Assembly (NCBI RefSeq): GCF_001884185.1
Contig: NZ_MAOE01000130.1
Span: 1 to 64,000 of the forward strand
Origin: Bacillus albus
GTDB lineage: Bacteria; Bacillota; Bacilli; Bacillales; Bacillaceae_G
Length of the DNA stretch: 64,000 nucleotides
Direction of reading: 5' to 3'
The position numbers and the translations under genes are program-made. Below, piece by piece: positions 51,438-59,990 of this stretch. The notes under the pieces were generated by a model. The model ran no database searches and had not been told where the DNA came from. It saw only the letters and a program-made list of their open reading frames with translations. Within the stretch, counting starts at the first letter, position 1; every line of letters starts with the position of its first letter.

Positions 51438-52412
51438 AAACTCAATCTTATTCCCCACCCCACTCTCCACCGCTTTCTCATACAAATACTTCGCAACGAT
51501 AATATCTACTACTGCCAAACCAACTGATTTGAAAATAGTAATCTCTTCGTCGTTTTCGCGGCCGGCTTTTTCTCCGCTTATGATTTGGCCGAGTTCGGCG
51601 TGGATGTCGCTTGCTTCAAATAAACCTTCTCGCACTGGAACTTGAAGGTCACCTGTTTCTTCTAGTGCTGCTTCTTTTGATTCGACTACTACTTTGTTTG
51701 CTCCCGCGATGGCGTGGGATGGTAGTTCTTGCATGCTTGGTCTAAATGAGCCGACGGCGTTTACGTGGACGCCTTTTTGTAGTTTTTCTGAGAAGACTGG
51801 TGTGGATGCGTTCGTAGTTGTGACGATGATGTCTGCTTCGCTTATTGCTTCATTTGCATTTGTGTGAACATATGCAGGTTTGTTGAATCTCTCTTGTATA
51901 TATTCCGCAAATGCATACGCCTTTTCTTCTGTTCTATTGTATAAAATGACTTTTTCGATAGCTCTTACCGCAAATACAGCTTCAGCAATTCCCTTCGCCT
52001 GTTCACCCGTCCCGATGATACATAACGTTTTTGCGTTATGACGAGCTAAATATTTTGTCGCTACTCCTGATAAGGCGCCTGTTCGAATCATCGTTAAGTA
52101 GGATCCTTCTAAAAGTGCGAGCGGTTCTCCCGTTTGAAAGTCTGATAGCATCACAATCCCGTTTATCGTTTTCTTTCCTATCTTTTTGTTCTCTGGGACT
52201 ACTGTTACTACTTTTAAGCCAAGTGCCTCAAGCCCTTCCGCTACTGAGGGCATAATTAATGCCGTATTTTTCTCGTTCGCAAATGGCAATGAGCCTCGAA
52301 TTGGCGTGATCGTTCTTTCTGCGGAAAATTCTTTTAAAGCAAGCGCCGCGTATTCAATGACTTCGTTCATATTTACTAAGTTTCGTTGTTCGTTCGCGCT
52401 TATGACTAGCAT
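51435..52412 (-). CDS. Ornithine cyclodeaminase/mu-crystallin family reductase
   Basis: A 325-residue protein has the NAD(P) Rossmann motif (CIIGTGEQAKGIAEAV) and the family core KYLARHNAKTL and VGSFRPSMQELP. Members next to proline racemase genes reduce delta1-pyrroline-2-carboxylate to L-proline in hydroxyproline breakdown, which fits the gene 20 nt upstream. True ornithine cyclodeaminase activity is less likely. The last 50 or so codons differ in base skew from the rest. Confidence 0.8.
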   Translation of the reverse strand: MLVISANEQRNLVNMNEVIEYAALALKEFSAERTITPIRGSLPFANEKNTALIMPSVAEGLEALGLKVVTVVPENKKIGKKTINGIVMLSDFQTGEPLALLEGSYLTMIRTGALSGVATKYLARHNAKTLCIIGTGEQAKGIAEAVFAVRAIEKVILYNRTEEKAYAFAEYIQERFNKPAYVHTNANEAISEADIIVTTTNASTPVFSEKLQKGVHVNAVGSFRPSMQELPSHAIAGANKVVVESKEAALEETGDLQVPVREGLFEASDIHAELGQIISGEKAGRENDEEITIFKSVGLAVVDIIVAKYLYEKAVESGVGNKIEF

Positions 52413-52431
52413 ATCTTTTCACCTCCTCCTT

Positions 52432-53436
52432 CTATCCTAACAAAAACCCTCGATTTAAATCATCTCTTGGGTCTACAACGAACTGATGAAATCCTGTAAT
52501 AAATGCATGCCCCGTTACTTTCGGAACGACAGCTTCATATGTATCTACTGCGGTTACCGACAATACTTCCCCCTCGAATTCCCCGTCAGTAATACATTCG
52601 TGGACGAAAATTTCTCCCTTTTGTAAGGCATCTTTTTCAAAAAGCGTTGCGATTCTTGCGGAAGTTCCTGTGCCGCAAGGAGAACGATCTACTTGTCCAT
52701 CAGCGAAAATCGTTACATTTCGTAAAGTTGCGCCCTCTCCTTTCGTTTCATCTGAGAAAATAACGCCGTATATTCCTTTTAAATCTTCTTCAAGTGGATG
52801 CTTCACTTCCATCTGGCTCTCAATGTAGTGCTTAATTTTACCGCCCCACGCTTGAATGACAGGTAAGTCTTTAAAATCTACCTTCAAACCAAATTCTTTA
52901 CTATCTACTACCGCATAAAAAGCTCCGCCAAATGCGATATCTACTTGAAATTCATAGTTATCTATTTTAATAGGAACGTCTTTTTTGTATACAAATGAAG
53001 GAACATTTTCAAATGATACGGACTCTACTTCGCTCCCGTTATATTTTGCGTACGCAATGACTTCCCCAGCAGGGCTATCAATAATGAACTGTTGTTTCTC
53101 ACCTGTCACTTCAAACATACCTGTTTCAATTCCGACTGTAATAACAGCAATAATGCCATGACCACACATCGTACTCCATCCTTCGTTGTGCATAAATAAT
53201 ACGCCAAAGTCAGCATGAACACTTGCAGGCGGTGTAATGATACAACCGTACATACCGTGATGTCCTCTCGGTTCATACATAAGAACTTCGCGAAGATGAT
53301 CCAAATGTTCCATGCAGTATGCGCGTCTTTCTAGCTGCGTGTCTCCTTTTATTTCCGGCACGCCGCCTGTAATAATTCGAAGCGGTTCCCCAGCTACGTG
53401 AGCATCAATTGTCGTGTACACTTTACTAACCTTCAT
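52432..53436 (-). CDS. Proline racemase/hydroxyproline 2-epimerase family enzyme
   Basis: A 334-residue enzyme has both catalytic cysteines of the family: MCGHG (near residue 92) and [10 protein letters not shown]. Cys/Cys at these sites indicates a racemase or epimerase rather than the trans-3-hydroxyproline dehydratase, which has Thr at one site. The frame is open 40 codons upstream, but the start at 53436 has GGGGAGAG nearby and the typical N-terminus [18 protein letters not shown]. Operon with the reductase gene. A TGTATACA palindrome lies 70 nt upstream. Confidence 0.85.
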   Translation of the reverse strand: MKVSKVYTTIDAHVAGEPLRIITGGVPEIKGDTQLERRAYCMEHLDHLREVLMYEPRGHHGMYGCIITPPASVHADFGVLFMHNEGWSTMCGHGIIAVITVGIETGMFEVTGEKQQFIIDSPAGEVIAYAKYNGSEVESVSFENVPSFVYKKDVPIKIDNYEFQVDIAFGGAFYAVVDSKEFGLKVDFKDLPVIQAWGGKIKHYIESQMEVKHPLEEDLKGIYGVIFSDETKGEGATLRNVTIFADGQVDRSPCGTGTSARIATLFEKDALQKGEIFVHECITDGEFEGEVLSVTAVDTYEAVVPKVTGHAFITGFHQFVVDPRDDLNRGFLLG

Positions 53437-53506
53437 TTCTATCTCTCCCCTATATGTTGATACTATTTTCATTGCAAATATCATGCCAACGCATAGGATA
53501 TAAATT

Positions 53507-53514
53507 TGTATACA
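53507..53514. promoter_or_regulatory. TGTATACA palindrome upstream of the racemase gene
   Basis: An 8-bp perfect palindrome within TTTGTATACATT, 71 nt before the racemase start. TGTATACA-type sites are used by several GntR-family regulators of carbon and amino-acid use. No gntR gene is adjacent. Confidence 0.35.
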
Positions 53515-53669
53515 TTGTGTAAAAAAGCATACAGTACTGTCTATTTTTTTATACACTGTCCGGAAATTATTTTATGGAACACCCTGATACAGCCAGGCTT
53601 ATTATTTTCAATGGAAAGTTACTTCCACCCCCAACATATACTGTTCAAAAGCAAAAAGGAAGTGATCCA

Positions 53670-53816
53670 ATGTACTACGGAACAAAAGGCTGGTACGTAG
53701 CCGAACTAAAAAAATTAGGCGTGCGCTATCACGAAGGACGAAAACTAGAAAGTTACCGCGGACATATCTTACGTAATTTACTAGTCGCACAACAAGAAAA
53801 ATTAAAAGAACAGTAA
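53670..53816 (+). CDS. YflJ-like (DUF2639) small protein
   Basis: A 48-residue protein with the DUF2639 pattern YGTKGWYVAELKKLGV, RKLESYR and HILRNLL. Start ATG 53670 with GGAAGTGA upstream; the frame is open 32 codons further, but that part looks like 5' noncoding sequence. Function unknown. Confidence 0.75.
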   Translation: MYYGTKGWYVAELKKLGVRYHEGRKLESYRGHILRNLLVAQQEKLKEQ

Positions 53817-53917
53817 TATACTAATGTAGCGATATCGGCGATTCGACATAGGATATCGACTTACCGACAAATCACTCCTCCATTCCACCAACCAATCACA
53901 CAGCAATACAAACCCAA

Positions 53918-53943
53918 AAAAGGTCACCCAAACGGGTGACCTT
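53918..53943. terminator. Bidirectional terminator
   Basis: AAGGTCACCC pairs with GGGTGACCTT over a 4-nt loop, with A and T runs outside. Confidence 0.85.
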
Positions 53944-53949
53944 CTTTTC

Positions 53950-54903
53950 TTATTCACAAACGAGAATTTGTCTAGTAAATGATCCTTTTCTTGTAACACA
54001 GCGATCTGTAATTTCGAATCCTGCTTCATGGATCATGTCATCCATTGTTTCCATCGTGACAACGACTACTTTTTTAGCGATGCGGCGTGCACTTGAAAGA
54101 ATAGAGAGTTGGTCTTCTGGTGTGGCGTGCGTAAATAAGTCGTACGGCATATCGATAATGGCAACGTCGTAGTTCTCAGTAATTTCCTCGATCGGCCCTT
54201 TTGTTACTGTTCCTTCAAATCCGAAATGTGCGATGTTTTTTCTCGTTCCAAGCACTACAAGTGGATTTATATCTCTACCAACGATGTTAATTCCCATAGA
54301 AAGTGCTTCTACTACTACTGTTCCAATACCACAGCACGGGTCAATTGCTCGTACTCCCTCTGGATTTGGTACAGCGATATTTGCAACTGATCTCGCAACA
54401 CGCGTGCTAAGAGATGTCGAATAACTATGCGGTTTTTTTATGTGATGATACCAAACTGGCTCGCTTTCTATATAGTGTCCGAAGTACCAACGTCCTCCAA
54501 GAGGAACAATTCCGAATACACGCTCTGGATTACGAACATCCGCTTCTCCTTCAATATGCATGCCGAGGTCGCGTTCAATGAGACGTCTTTCTCCATATTC
54601 AATTTTATTCTCTCCAACGAGGTCATTGATTTTAACGAATATAACTTTAAATGACGCCCCCGCCAAATCAATTTGTTCTACTTGTTTTAAAATGCTTTCT
54701 AAGTCGTCTCCTTCATACATAACCTCAACGCGCTCTTTTATAAACGCACTTCTACTCGGGTCAATTTTGACATCACTTTTCAAAATATTAACGTGAGACT
54801 CCGTTCCAAAGAACGAGCGCATTTCCAAATAACATAAAGCACGCTCCTCCTCGCGAAATGCGTACGTATATATACATGCAGGTGTTTTACTATGATTATT
54901 CAA
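53950..54903 (-). CDS. Putative RNA N2-guanine methyltransferase (PF01170-type)
   Basis: A 317-residue protein has an N-terminal THUMP-like RNA-binding half (about 1-165) and a Rossmann methyltransferase with motif I AIDPCCGIGTVVVEALS and motif IV DMPYD (D/N-P-P-Y class, here with Met at the second position), as in Trm11/TrmG10-type tRNA methyltransferases. Start TTG with AGAGGATG upstream. The tRNA target is inferred from the fold. Confidence 0.75.
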   Translation of the reverse strand: MNNHSKTPACIYTYAFREEERALCYLEMRSFFGTESHVNILKSDVKIDPSRSAFIKERVEVMYEGDDLESILKQVEQIDLAGASFKVIFVKINDLVGENKIEYGERRLIERDLGMHIEGEADVRNPERVFGIVPLGGRWYFGHYIESEPVWYHHIKKPHSYSTSLSTRVARSVANIAVPNPEGVRAIDPCCGIGTVVVEALSMGINIVGRDINPLVVLGTRKNIAHFGFEGTVTKGPIEEITENYDVAIIDMPYDLFTHATPEDQLSILSSARRIAKKVVVVTMETMDDMIHEAGFEITDRCVTRKGSFTRQILVCE

Positions 54904-55007
54904 TCTATGATCATCCTCTATATCGTTATAATTACAATTACTACAATACTTTTTCTTATAAAATTAAATGATATCATATGCCGGAAATAAAGAGAAACGT
55001 TAATAAA

Positions 55008-55037
55008 TAAAAGAGACTGCCTATTGGCAATCTCTTT
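55008..55037. terminator. Terminator of the SLH amidase gene
   Basis: AAAAGAGACTGCC pairs with GGCAATCTCTTTT over 4 nt. Confidence 0.8.
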
Positions 55038-55044
55038 TGATTTA

Positions 55045-56667
55045 TTAGCGGTAAGAAGATACGTTATTACCCTTTGCTTCGTAATAATCTAAAATACCTT
55101 GATAAATCGCTTCTGCTGCAGCTTGTCTCTGTTTTGGTGTAGCAATTTTATCCGCATCACTTTTATTATCTACAAATGCTAATTCTGTTAATACAGCTGG
55201 CATTGTATTTTCTCTAGTTACGTATAAGTCCTGATGTTTTATACCACGATCTTTTGTTCCAAGTGCTGCTACAAGACGGTCTTGAATTTTTTGTGCTAAT
55301 AACTTACTGTCTTCTACATGCGGATTCGTTACTTTTGCTCTTGCTGACTGATAATATAATGTTTCTGTACCTTGTCCATTTTTCTCTGCAGAACCATTAG
55401 CATGAATACTTACAAAAATATCTCCATTATGTTCCTGAGCAAACTCTACTCGTTTTTTCAATGAATCTGTTGAGTTTACTCCTGGACGTGTATTATCTGT
55501 ACGAGTGAACATAACAGTAAATGGTGCCTTTTGCTCAAATATTTTCTTTAATCGTAATGATACATCTAATACCGTTTGACTTTCTTTCTCGTAATAACCA
55601 ACATTACCCGAGTCAATTCCACCGTGACCTGGATCAATAATAATCGCTTTACCTTCTAAGAAGTTACCTTGCTTCACTGGGTTTAATTGATTTTTATCAA
55701 CCCATTGGAAACCACTATTTGTACGGATACGAATCCAGCTATCTTTTTCTTCAATAACTACTACTTTTTGCGCTTCACGTTTCGCTAGCACTTTAGAAGA
55801 ATGTGACGCTTCTGCATATGTTGTAAATCCTTCATTAATAACTTCTGTTTTTTCTTTTAAAGGTGTCCACTTCTCACCTTTGCTCGTTACAATTTTAATC
55901 CATCCATCTCGCTCTTCTTTTACTACAACTTTTTGTGGATCATGTTGCATGTCAGTAATTCCTGAAGATAAAGATGGTTGGTGATATGTAATGAACTTAC
56001 GATCTATATACATTTCCTTCGTTGTTTCTTCTGGTTTGCTAGTGTTATCATTATTTTTCTTTAGCTTGTCTGCTTTATAAGTCATTTGCGCTGCTTGCTC
56101 ACGTGGTATAGAAAGATCTGGACTCCAAATTGTTTTCCCAGTACCAGCAGAAATCTCTAATGCTACTAAAATATTTGCTGCTTCTTTACCGAAATGACCT
56201 TCTAAATCAGTAAATTTATTTGTAATTGGGGCTTGTACTAAACCTTGTAATTTATAAGCCTTCACAAGCATAGAAGCCATTTCAGCACGCGTTACTTTTC
56301 CATCAGGATCAAATACGCCTGCTCCTCGGCCTCCAATAATATTTTCTTTTTCAATTGCTGCAATAAACGGAGCTGCCCAATGATTTTTTGAATCATTAAA
56401 AGATGGTTTCCCAGCTGGATCCACTTTTAATCCAATTGCTTTCGCTATAATTGTCGCTGCTTCCGCACGTTTTAAAAGACCTTTTGGCGCAAACGTATCA
56501 CTTGCCATACCGCTAATTACATCTCGCTCTACTAAATAGTAAATTGCATCTTTTGCAAATGAATCGTCTGCAACATCTGAAAACTTCTTCGTTTCTGCTA
56601 AACTACTAATTGGATAAGCTAGTAAACTTGCTGCTAACATACCAGCAGCTATTGCCTTGTACTTCAT
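55045..56667 (-). CDS. SLH-anchored N-acetylmuramoyl-L-alanine amidase
   Basis: A 540-residue secreted protein has a signal peptide (about 1-25), three SLH domains (about 28-80, 90-140, 150-200) that bind pyruvylated wall polysaccharide, two SH3-like repeats (about 220-275 and 280-330; DGWIKIVTSKGEKW, DSWIRIRTNSGFQWV), and an Amidase_3 catalytic domain (340-535) with IIDPGHGGIDSG, E361 and VSIHAN supplying the zinc site. It cuts the amide bond between muramic acid and the stem peptide and helps daughter-cell separation or wall turnover. Monocistronic. SLH proteins of this type are typical of the B. cereus group. Confidence 0.9.
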   Translation of the reverse strand: MKYKAIAAGMLAASLLAYPISSLAETKKFSDVADDSFAKDAIYYLVERDVISGMASDTFAPKGLLKRAEAATIIAKAIGLKVDPAGKPSFNDSKNHWAAPFIAAIEKENIIGGRGAGVFDPDGKVTRAEMASMLVKAYKLQGLVQAPITNKFTDLEGHFGKEAANILVALEISAGTGKTIWSPDLSIPREQAAQMTYKADKLKKNNDNTSKPEETTKEMYIDRKFITYHQPSLSSGITDMQHDPQKVVVKEERDGWIKIVTSKGEKWTPLKEKTEVINEGFTTYAEASHSSKVLAKREAQKVVVIEEKDSWIRIRTNSGFQWVDKNQLNPVKQGNFLEGKAIIIDPGHGGIDSGNVGYYEKESQTVLDVSLRLKKIFEQKAPFTVMFTRTDNTRPGVNSTDSLKKRVEFAQEHNGDIFVSIHANGSAEKNGQGTETLYYQSARAKVTNPHVEDSKLLAQKIQDRLVAALGTKDRGIKHQDLYVTRENTMPAVLTELAFVDNKSDADKIATPKQRQAAAEAIYQGILDYYEAKGNNVSSYR

Positions 56668-56920
56668 AGAAATTAAATCTCCTCTCGAAATCTCACGTTA
56701 TACAATTCTCTTAATCAAACTAATATTAAAAATATTAATTGGAAAATAACTCCTATAATAGTTTATAACATTCTACCACTGTAGTAAATATGTTTCCTGT
56801 CCAAATTATTAAAGATGAATATATAAGGAACAACGAATATAAAAAGTGATTCATTACCTACCAAATGAAAAGCTGATTAAAAATAATATTTTCAATCAGC
56901 CCTCTCTATTTTCTATGAAA
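56668..56920. other. Intergenic, amidase leader and weak hairpin
   Basis: Holds the amidase promoter and a weak hairpin, GCTGATT/AATCAGC (56872-56900), that could end M42 transcripts from the other side only if read on +. Nothing else. Confidence 0.4.
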
Positions 56921-57970
56921 TTATGCTTCAATTAAATGGGACATTACATATGCATATACTAACGCTTCTGTATGTGCAATCGAACTTTCATGTGTACGCT
57001 CAAATGCATGGGAAGAATCAATACCCGCTCCAATTAATGCATGTTTCACATCAAATCCAGCGCGAATCGCAGCTGATGCATCTGATCCGTAGTACGGATA
57101 AATATCTACTTTATATTCAATATTGTTCGTTTTCGCAAGCTCTACTAAATGTTTACGCAGTGCATAATGATACGGACCGCTAGAGTCTTTTGCACAAATA
57201 GATACTGTATATTCGTCAGATGCTTGTCCATCACCTAACGCTCCCATATCAACCGCTAAATATTCAACCGTTTCTTCTGGAATGTTAGAATTACCACCGT
57301 ATCCAATCTCTTCATTATTAGAAATTAAGAAATGAGTTGTATATGGTAATGTTACGTTTTCATCTTGTAATCTCTTAATTAATTTTAATAAAATTGCAAC
57401 ACTTACTTTATCATCTAAATGACGTGATTTTATGTATCCACTGTCTGTAATTTGAACACGTGGGTCAAATGAAACGAAGTCTCCTACTTCAATGCCTAAT
57501 TCGCGTACTTCATCAGCTGAAAACACACGCTCATCAATACGAACTTCTATATTTTTCTCATCTCGTTTCGCTTCACCTGCATCTTTATATACATGCACAG
57601 ATGTTTGATGCATTAAAATCGTCCCTGTATATGTCTTACCGCTTGATGTTTCAATTTCGCAATATTCCCCTTCTACAGAGTTCCAGCGAAATCCACCAAT
57701 CATAGAAAGACTTAGACGACCGTCAGGCTTAATTTCTTTCACCATCGCACCTAACGTGTCAACGTGTGCCGTTAATAAACGGTGCTTTGCATCATTTTTT
57801 CCTTTTACCGTTAAAATAAGAGCGCCTTTATTGTTACGCTTCGTTTCTACGTTCCACTCACTTACGTAGTTTTCAATAAAACGAATAATTTTCTCTGTAT
57901 TTCCAGACGGACTCGGAATAGAGACAAGCTCCTTAATCAGTTCCATCGTTTCTTTCGTATGATGTGCCAT
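56921..57970 (-). CDS. M42-family aminopeptidase
   Basis: A 349-residue metallopeptidase has HVDTLGAMV (first metal His/Asp), RHLDDKVSVAILL (bridging Asp), the EE pair in NNEEIGYG and the His in DSSHAFERTH. M42 enzymes are dodecameric cytosolic aminopeptidases that finish peptide breakdown; some family members are deblocking. Start ATG with GAGGAAAC upstream. Confidence 0.85.
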   Translation of the reverse strand: MAHHTKETMELIKELVSIPSPSGNTEKIIRFIENYVSEWNVETKRNNKGALILTVKGKNDAKHRLLTAHVDTLGAMVKEIKPDGRLSLSMIGGFRWNSVEGEYCEIETSSGKTYTGTILMHQTSVHVYKDAGEAKRDEKNIEVRIDERVFSADEVRELGIEVGDFVSFDPRVQITDSGYIKSRHLDDKVSVAILLKLIKRLQDENVTLPYTTHFLISNNEEIGYGGNSNIPEETVEYLAVDMGALGDGQASDEYTVSICAKDSSGPYHYALRKHLVELAKTNNIEYKVDIYPYYGSDASAAIRAGFDVKHALIGAGIDSSHAFERTHESSIAHTEALVYAYVMSHLIEA

Positions 57971-58078
57971 TGTCGTTTCCTCCTCATTTTCTCTACTATT
58001 TAGTATACCGAATTTACTATAAATCCTCTACTAATATAGTTTAATTTTCTAAATTATATTAAAATTCACTTTAACAAA

Positions 58079-58113
58079 AAAACATAGTGTTATTCATGAA
58101 CACTATGCTTTCT
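58079..58113. terminator. Terminator after the second MazG-like gene
   Basis: CATAGTGTT pairs with AACACTATG; A-rich on the left gives a T run on the minus strand. Confidence 0.75.
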
Positions 58114-58119
58114 AGCAAC

Positions 58120-58446
58120 CTATTCTTCTGACACATCTAATAAATAAATGCCTCTCTCAAAGCCACCGCGCTCTATTTCTTTTTGCTTGCGAAGACGTTC
58201 TACATCTTCAATTGTTGCCCCTTCTGCACGCGCTAATGAAATAATTACTTCCAGTGCATCTGCAAGAGAATCAAGTGCATGTTCACGTTCTTTCATAGAA
58301 GCAAATTCACGAATTTCTTCCGTTCCAATTTTCGCTAAAGCTTGTATGTATGCTTGTCCTGTTAACTTTTGTGCTGTATATGTTTTTCCAGACATTAAAA
58401 TTTTCTCCGGAACACGATCTCTTACTAACTTGTTATATGCTGACAT
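58120..58446 (-). CDS. MazG-like pyrophosphohydrolase family protein (paralogue)
   Basis: A 108-residue paralogue of the 3243 product (YNKLVRDRVPEKIL, a metal-binding TEEIREFASM helix, DSLADALEVIISLARAEG, then RGGFERGIYLLDV). Of two adjacent ATGs the second has the better spacing to AGGAGG. It lies 14-18 nt after the 58464 gene, so they may form an operon. Confidence 0.75.
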   Translation of the reverse strand: MSAYNKLVRDRVPEKILMSGKTYTAQKLTGQAYIQALAKIGTEEIREFASMKEREHALDSLADALEVIISLARAEGATIEDVERLRKQKEIERGGFERGIYLLDVSEE

Positions 58447-58463
58447 CATTCATCCTCCTATGT

Positions 58464-58781
58464 TTAATAACATCCGAGCTCTGCTGTATAGAAAAACCAT
58501 TTTTTCTTCGCGCATGCACTAAGCATATCAATTCCTGATCCATGTGCCCTTACATGCGGAAAGAAATAGTGCTCTGATTCTTCTTCCTTGCCATATAAAG
58601 TTTGGTATTCGCCTGGAATTGCTTCTTTTTTCACATCTGTTTCTTTCGTCACTTCGCCAGAAAACGCAACGCTTGGATGTCCTTCAAAAAACAAAGCAGT
58701 TCGCACCGCCATAGATGGTGTACTATGCAACGCATAATATGCTATTACAATTATGCCGATAACACCGATAATTTTTTTCAT
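58464..58781 (-). CDS. Unknown small secreted or anchored protein
   Basis: A 105-residue protein has an N-terminal hydrophobic helix (IGVIGIIVIAYYAL) that could be a signal or anchor, then a short soluble part with two conserved-looking Cys at the end (SACAKKKWFF, LGC). No family recognised. Probably cotranscribed with the MazG-like gene that follows. Confidence 0.55.
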   Translation of the reverse strand: MKKIIGVIGIIVIAYYALHSTPSMAVRTALFFEGHPSVAFSGEVTKETDVKKEAIPGEYQTLYGKEEESEHYFFPHVRAHGSGIDMLSACAKKKWFFYTAELGCY

Positions 58782-58797
58782 ATATTACTCCTTAAAA

Positions 58798-58837
58798 AAA
58801 GTGCTAACACAATTATACTAAAATGTGTTAGCACTTT
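58798..58837. terminator. Hairpin terminator
   Basis: AAAGTGCTAACAC (58798-58810) pairs with GTGTTAGCACTTT (58825-58837). Confidence 0.8.
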
Positions 58838-58850
58838 CTCCCCTTTACCC

Positions 58851-58897
58851 TAAATTAACGGGTAGTAAAACTACCATTCATTAAAGTTTCACTTTAT
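58851..58897 (-). repeat. bcr-like repeat, short inverted copy C
   Basis: On the minus strand it begins ATAAAGTGAAACTTTAATGA and ends TACTACCCGTTAA, the ends of copies A and B with the middle missing. Its first bases overlap the stop codon of the enoyl-CoA hydratase gene. Confidence 0.65.
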
Positions 58898-59682
58898 TCC
58901 CCTTTAAACGCTGGTAAACGTTTTTCTAAAAATGCAGCAAGGCCTTCTTTATGATCCGCTGTTTGTCTCATCGCATATTGGCCGCGTTTTTCAAGTTGCA
59001 ATGTTTGTTCTAAGTTAGAACGATTAACTTCACATAAAATTTGCTTCGTTTGAACCATCGCTTTAATCGGCTTTCGTGACCATTCACTAATTTTTTGCTT
59101 CACAGCCGTTTGGAAATCCTCACCGATTACTTCATCAATTAAACCGATATCAAGCGCTTCTGTCGCTGATAATTTCTTTCCTTCCCAAATAATTTGCTTC
59201 GTCATATTTTCACCAACGCGCTTTTGCAGGAAGAAATGGCCGCCGCCATCTGGAATTAAAGCGATTCCAATAAAGTTCATCGCAATAATGGATGAAATAT
59301 CCGCCATCACATAGTCAGCTGTTAATGCAATACTTAATCCAAGACCAGCAGTTGGTCCATGAATCGCACTAATAACAAGCTTTGGCATCGTATATAAAGT
59401 CACGACAACTTCAGAAATAGTATTCATAATACCATCAAACTTACTTTCATCGTTACTTGAAAGCATCGATTTAATATCTCCGCCCGCAGAAAAACCGCGG
59501 CCATTTCCGCATAACACAACAATATGTGCAGAACTCTCCGCTACTTCTTTCAATTTTTGTAATAGCTCTTTTAACGTTGGCTCATCTAATGCATTTAACA
59601 CCTCTGGGCGATTGACCATAACCGTTGCAACGTGCCCTTCATATTTCACAATGACAGATTCTGTTTTACTTGTTACTTCCAT
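58894..59682 (-). CDS. Enoyl-CoA hydratase/isomerase family protein
   Basis: A 262-residue crotonase-fold protein has the oxyanion-hole segments GNGRGFSAGGDIKSM and HGPTAGLGLSIALTADYV, and IGIALIPDGGGHFFL. Asp in the IPDGG loop, where many hydratases have Glu, leaves the exact reaction open (hydratase, isomerase or related). No acyl-CoA dehydrogenase or thiolase gene is adjacent. Confidence 0.85.
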   Translation of the reverse strand: MEVTSKTESVIVKYEGHVATVMVNRPEVLNALDEPTLKELLQKLKEVAESSAHIVVLCGNGRGFSAGGDIKSMLSSNDESKFDGIMNTISEVVVTLYTMPKLVISAIHGPTAGLGLSIALTADYVMADISSIIAMNFIGIALIPDGGGHFFLQKRVGENMTKQIIWEGKKLSATEALDIGLIDEVIGEDFQTAVKQKISEWSRKPIKAMVQTKQILCEVNRSNLEQTLQLEKRGQYAMRQTADHKEGLAAFLEKRLPAFKGE

Positions 59683-59990
59683 TATATATACCCCTCTTTT
59701 CTACATAAAGATTATACTTATATAATTATAGAAAGACATTGAAAAACCCTTCTTTTTTCTTAATTTTCTGTCTAATAATTGCGTAATTTGCATATAATCT
59801 TGTATAAAACATACAATTCCGTTGAAAAATATAGCAATTAAAGTCGGTTTATCCATACTTTTCATCTATTTACCATTACAATGAAATGGTGTATTCTTAA
59901 GTTTGATATAAAAAATCAAATATAGAAATTCATTTTCCTTCCTATTATATAGAAGTGCTGAAATAAAGGAATGAAGAAATGGAGGCACAT
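59683..59990. promoter_or_regulatory. Divergent promoter region, hydratase and O-antigen-ligase-like genes
   Basis: A 308-bp A/T-rich gap between divergent genes. Nothing else distinctive seen. Confidence 0.4.

Noticed and set aside
53574-53669. N-terminal extension of the DUF2639 protein
   Set aside because: The good ribosome binding site and the family start lie at 53670; the upstream codons look like leader sequence.
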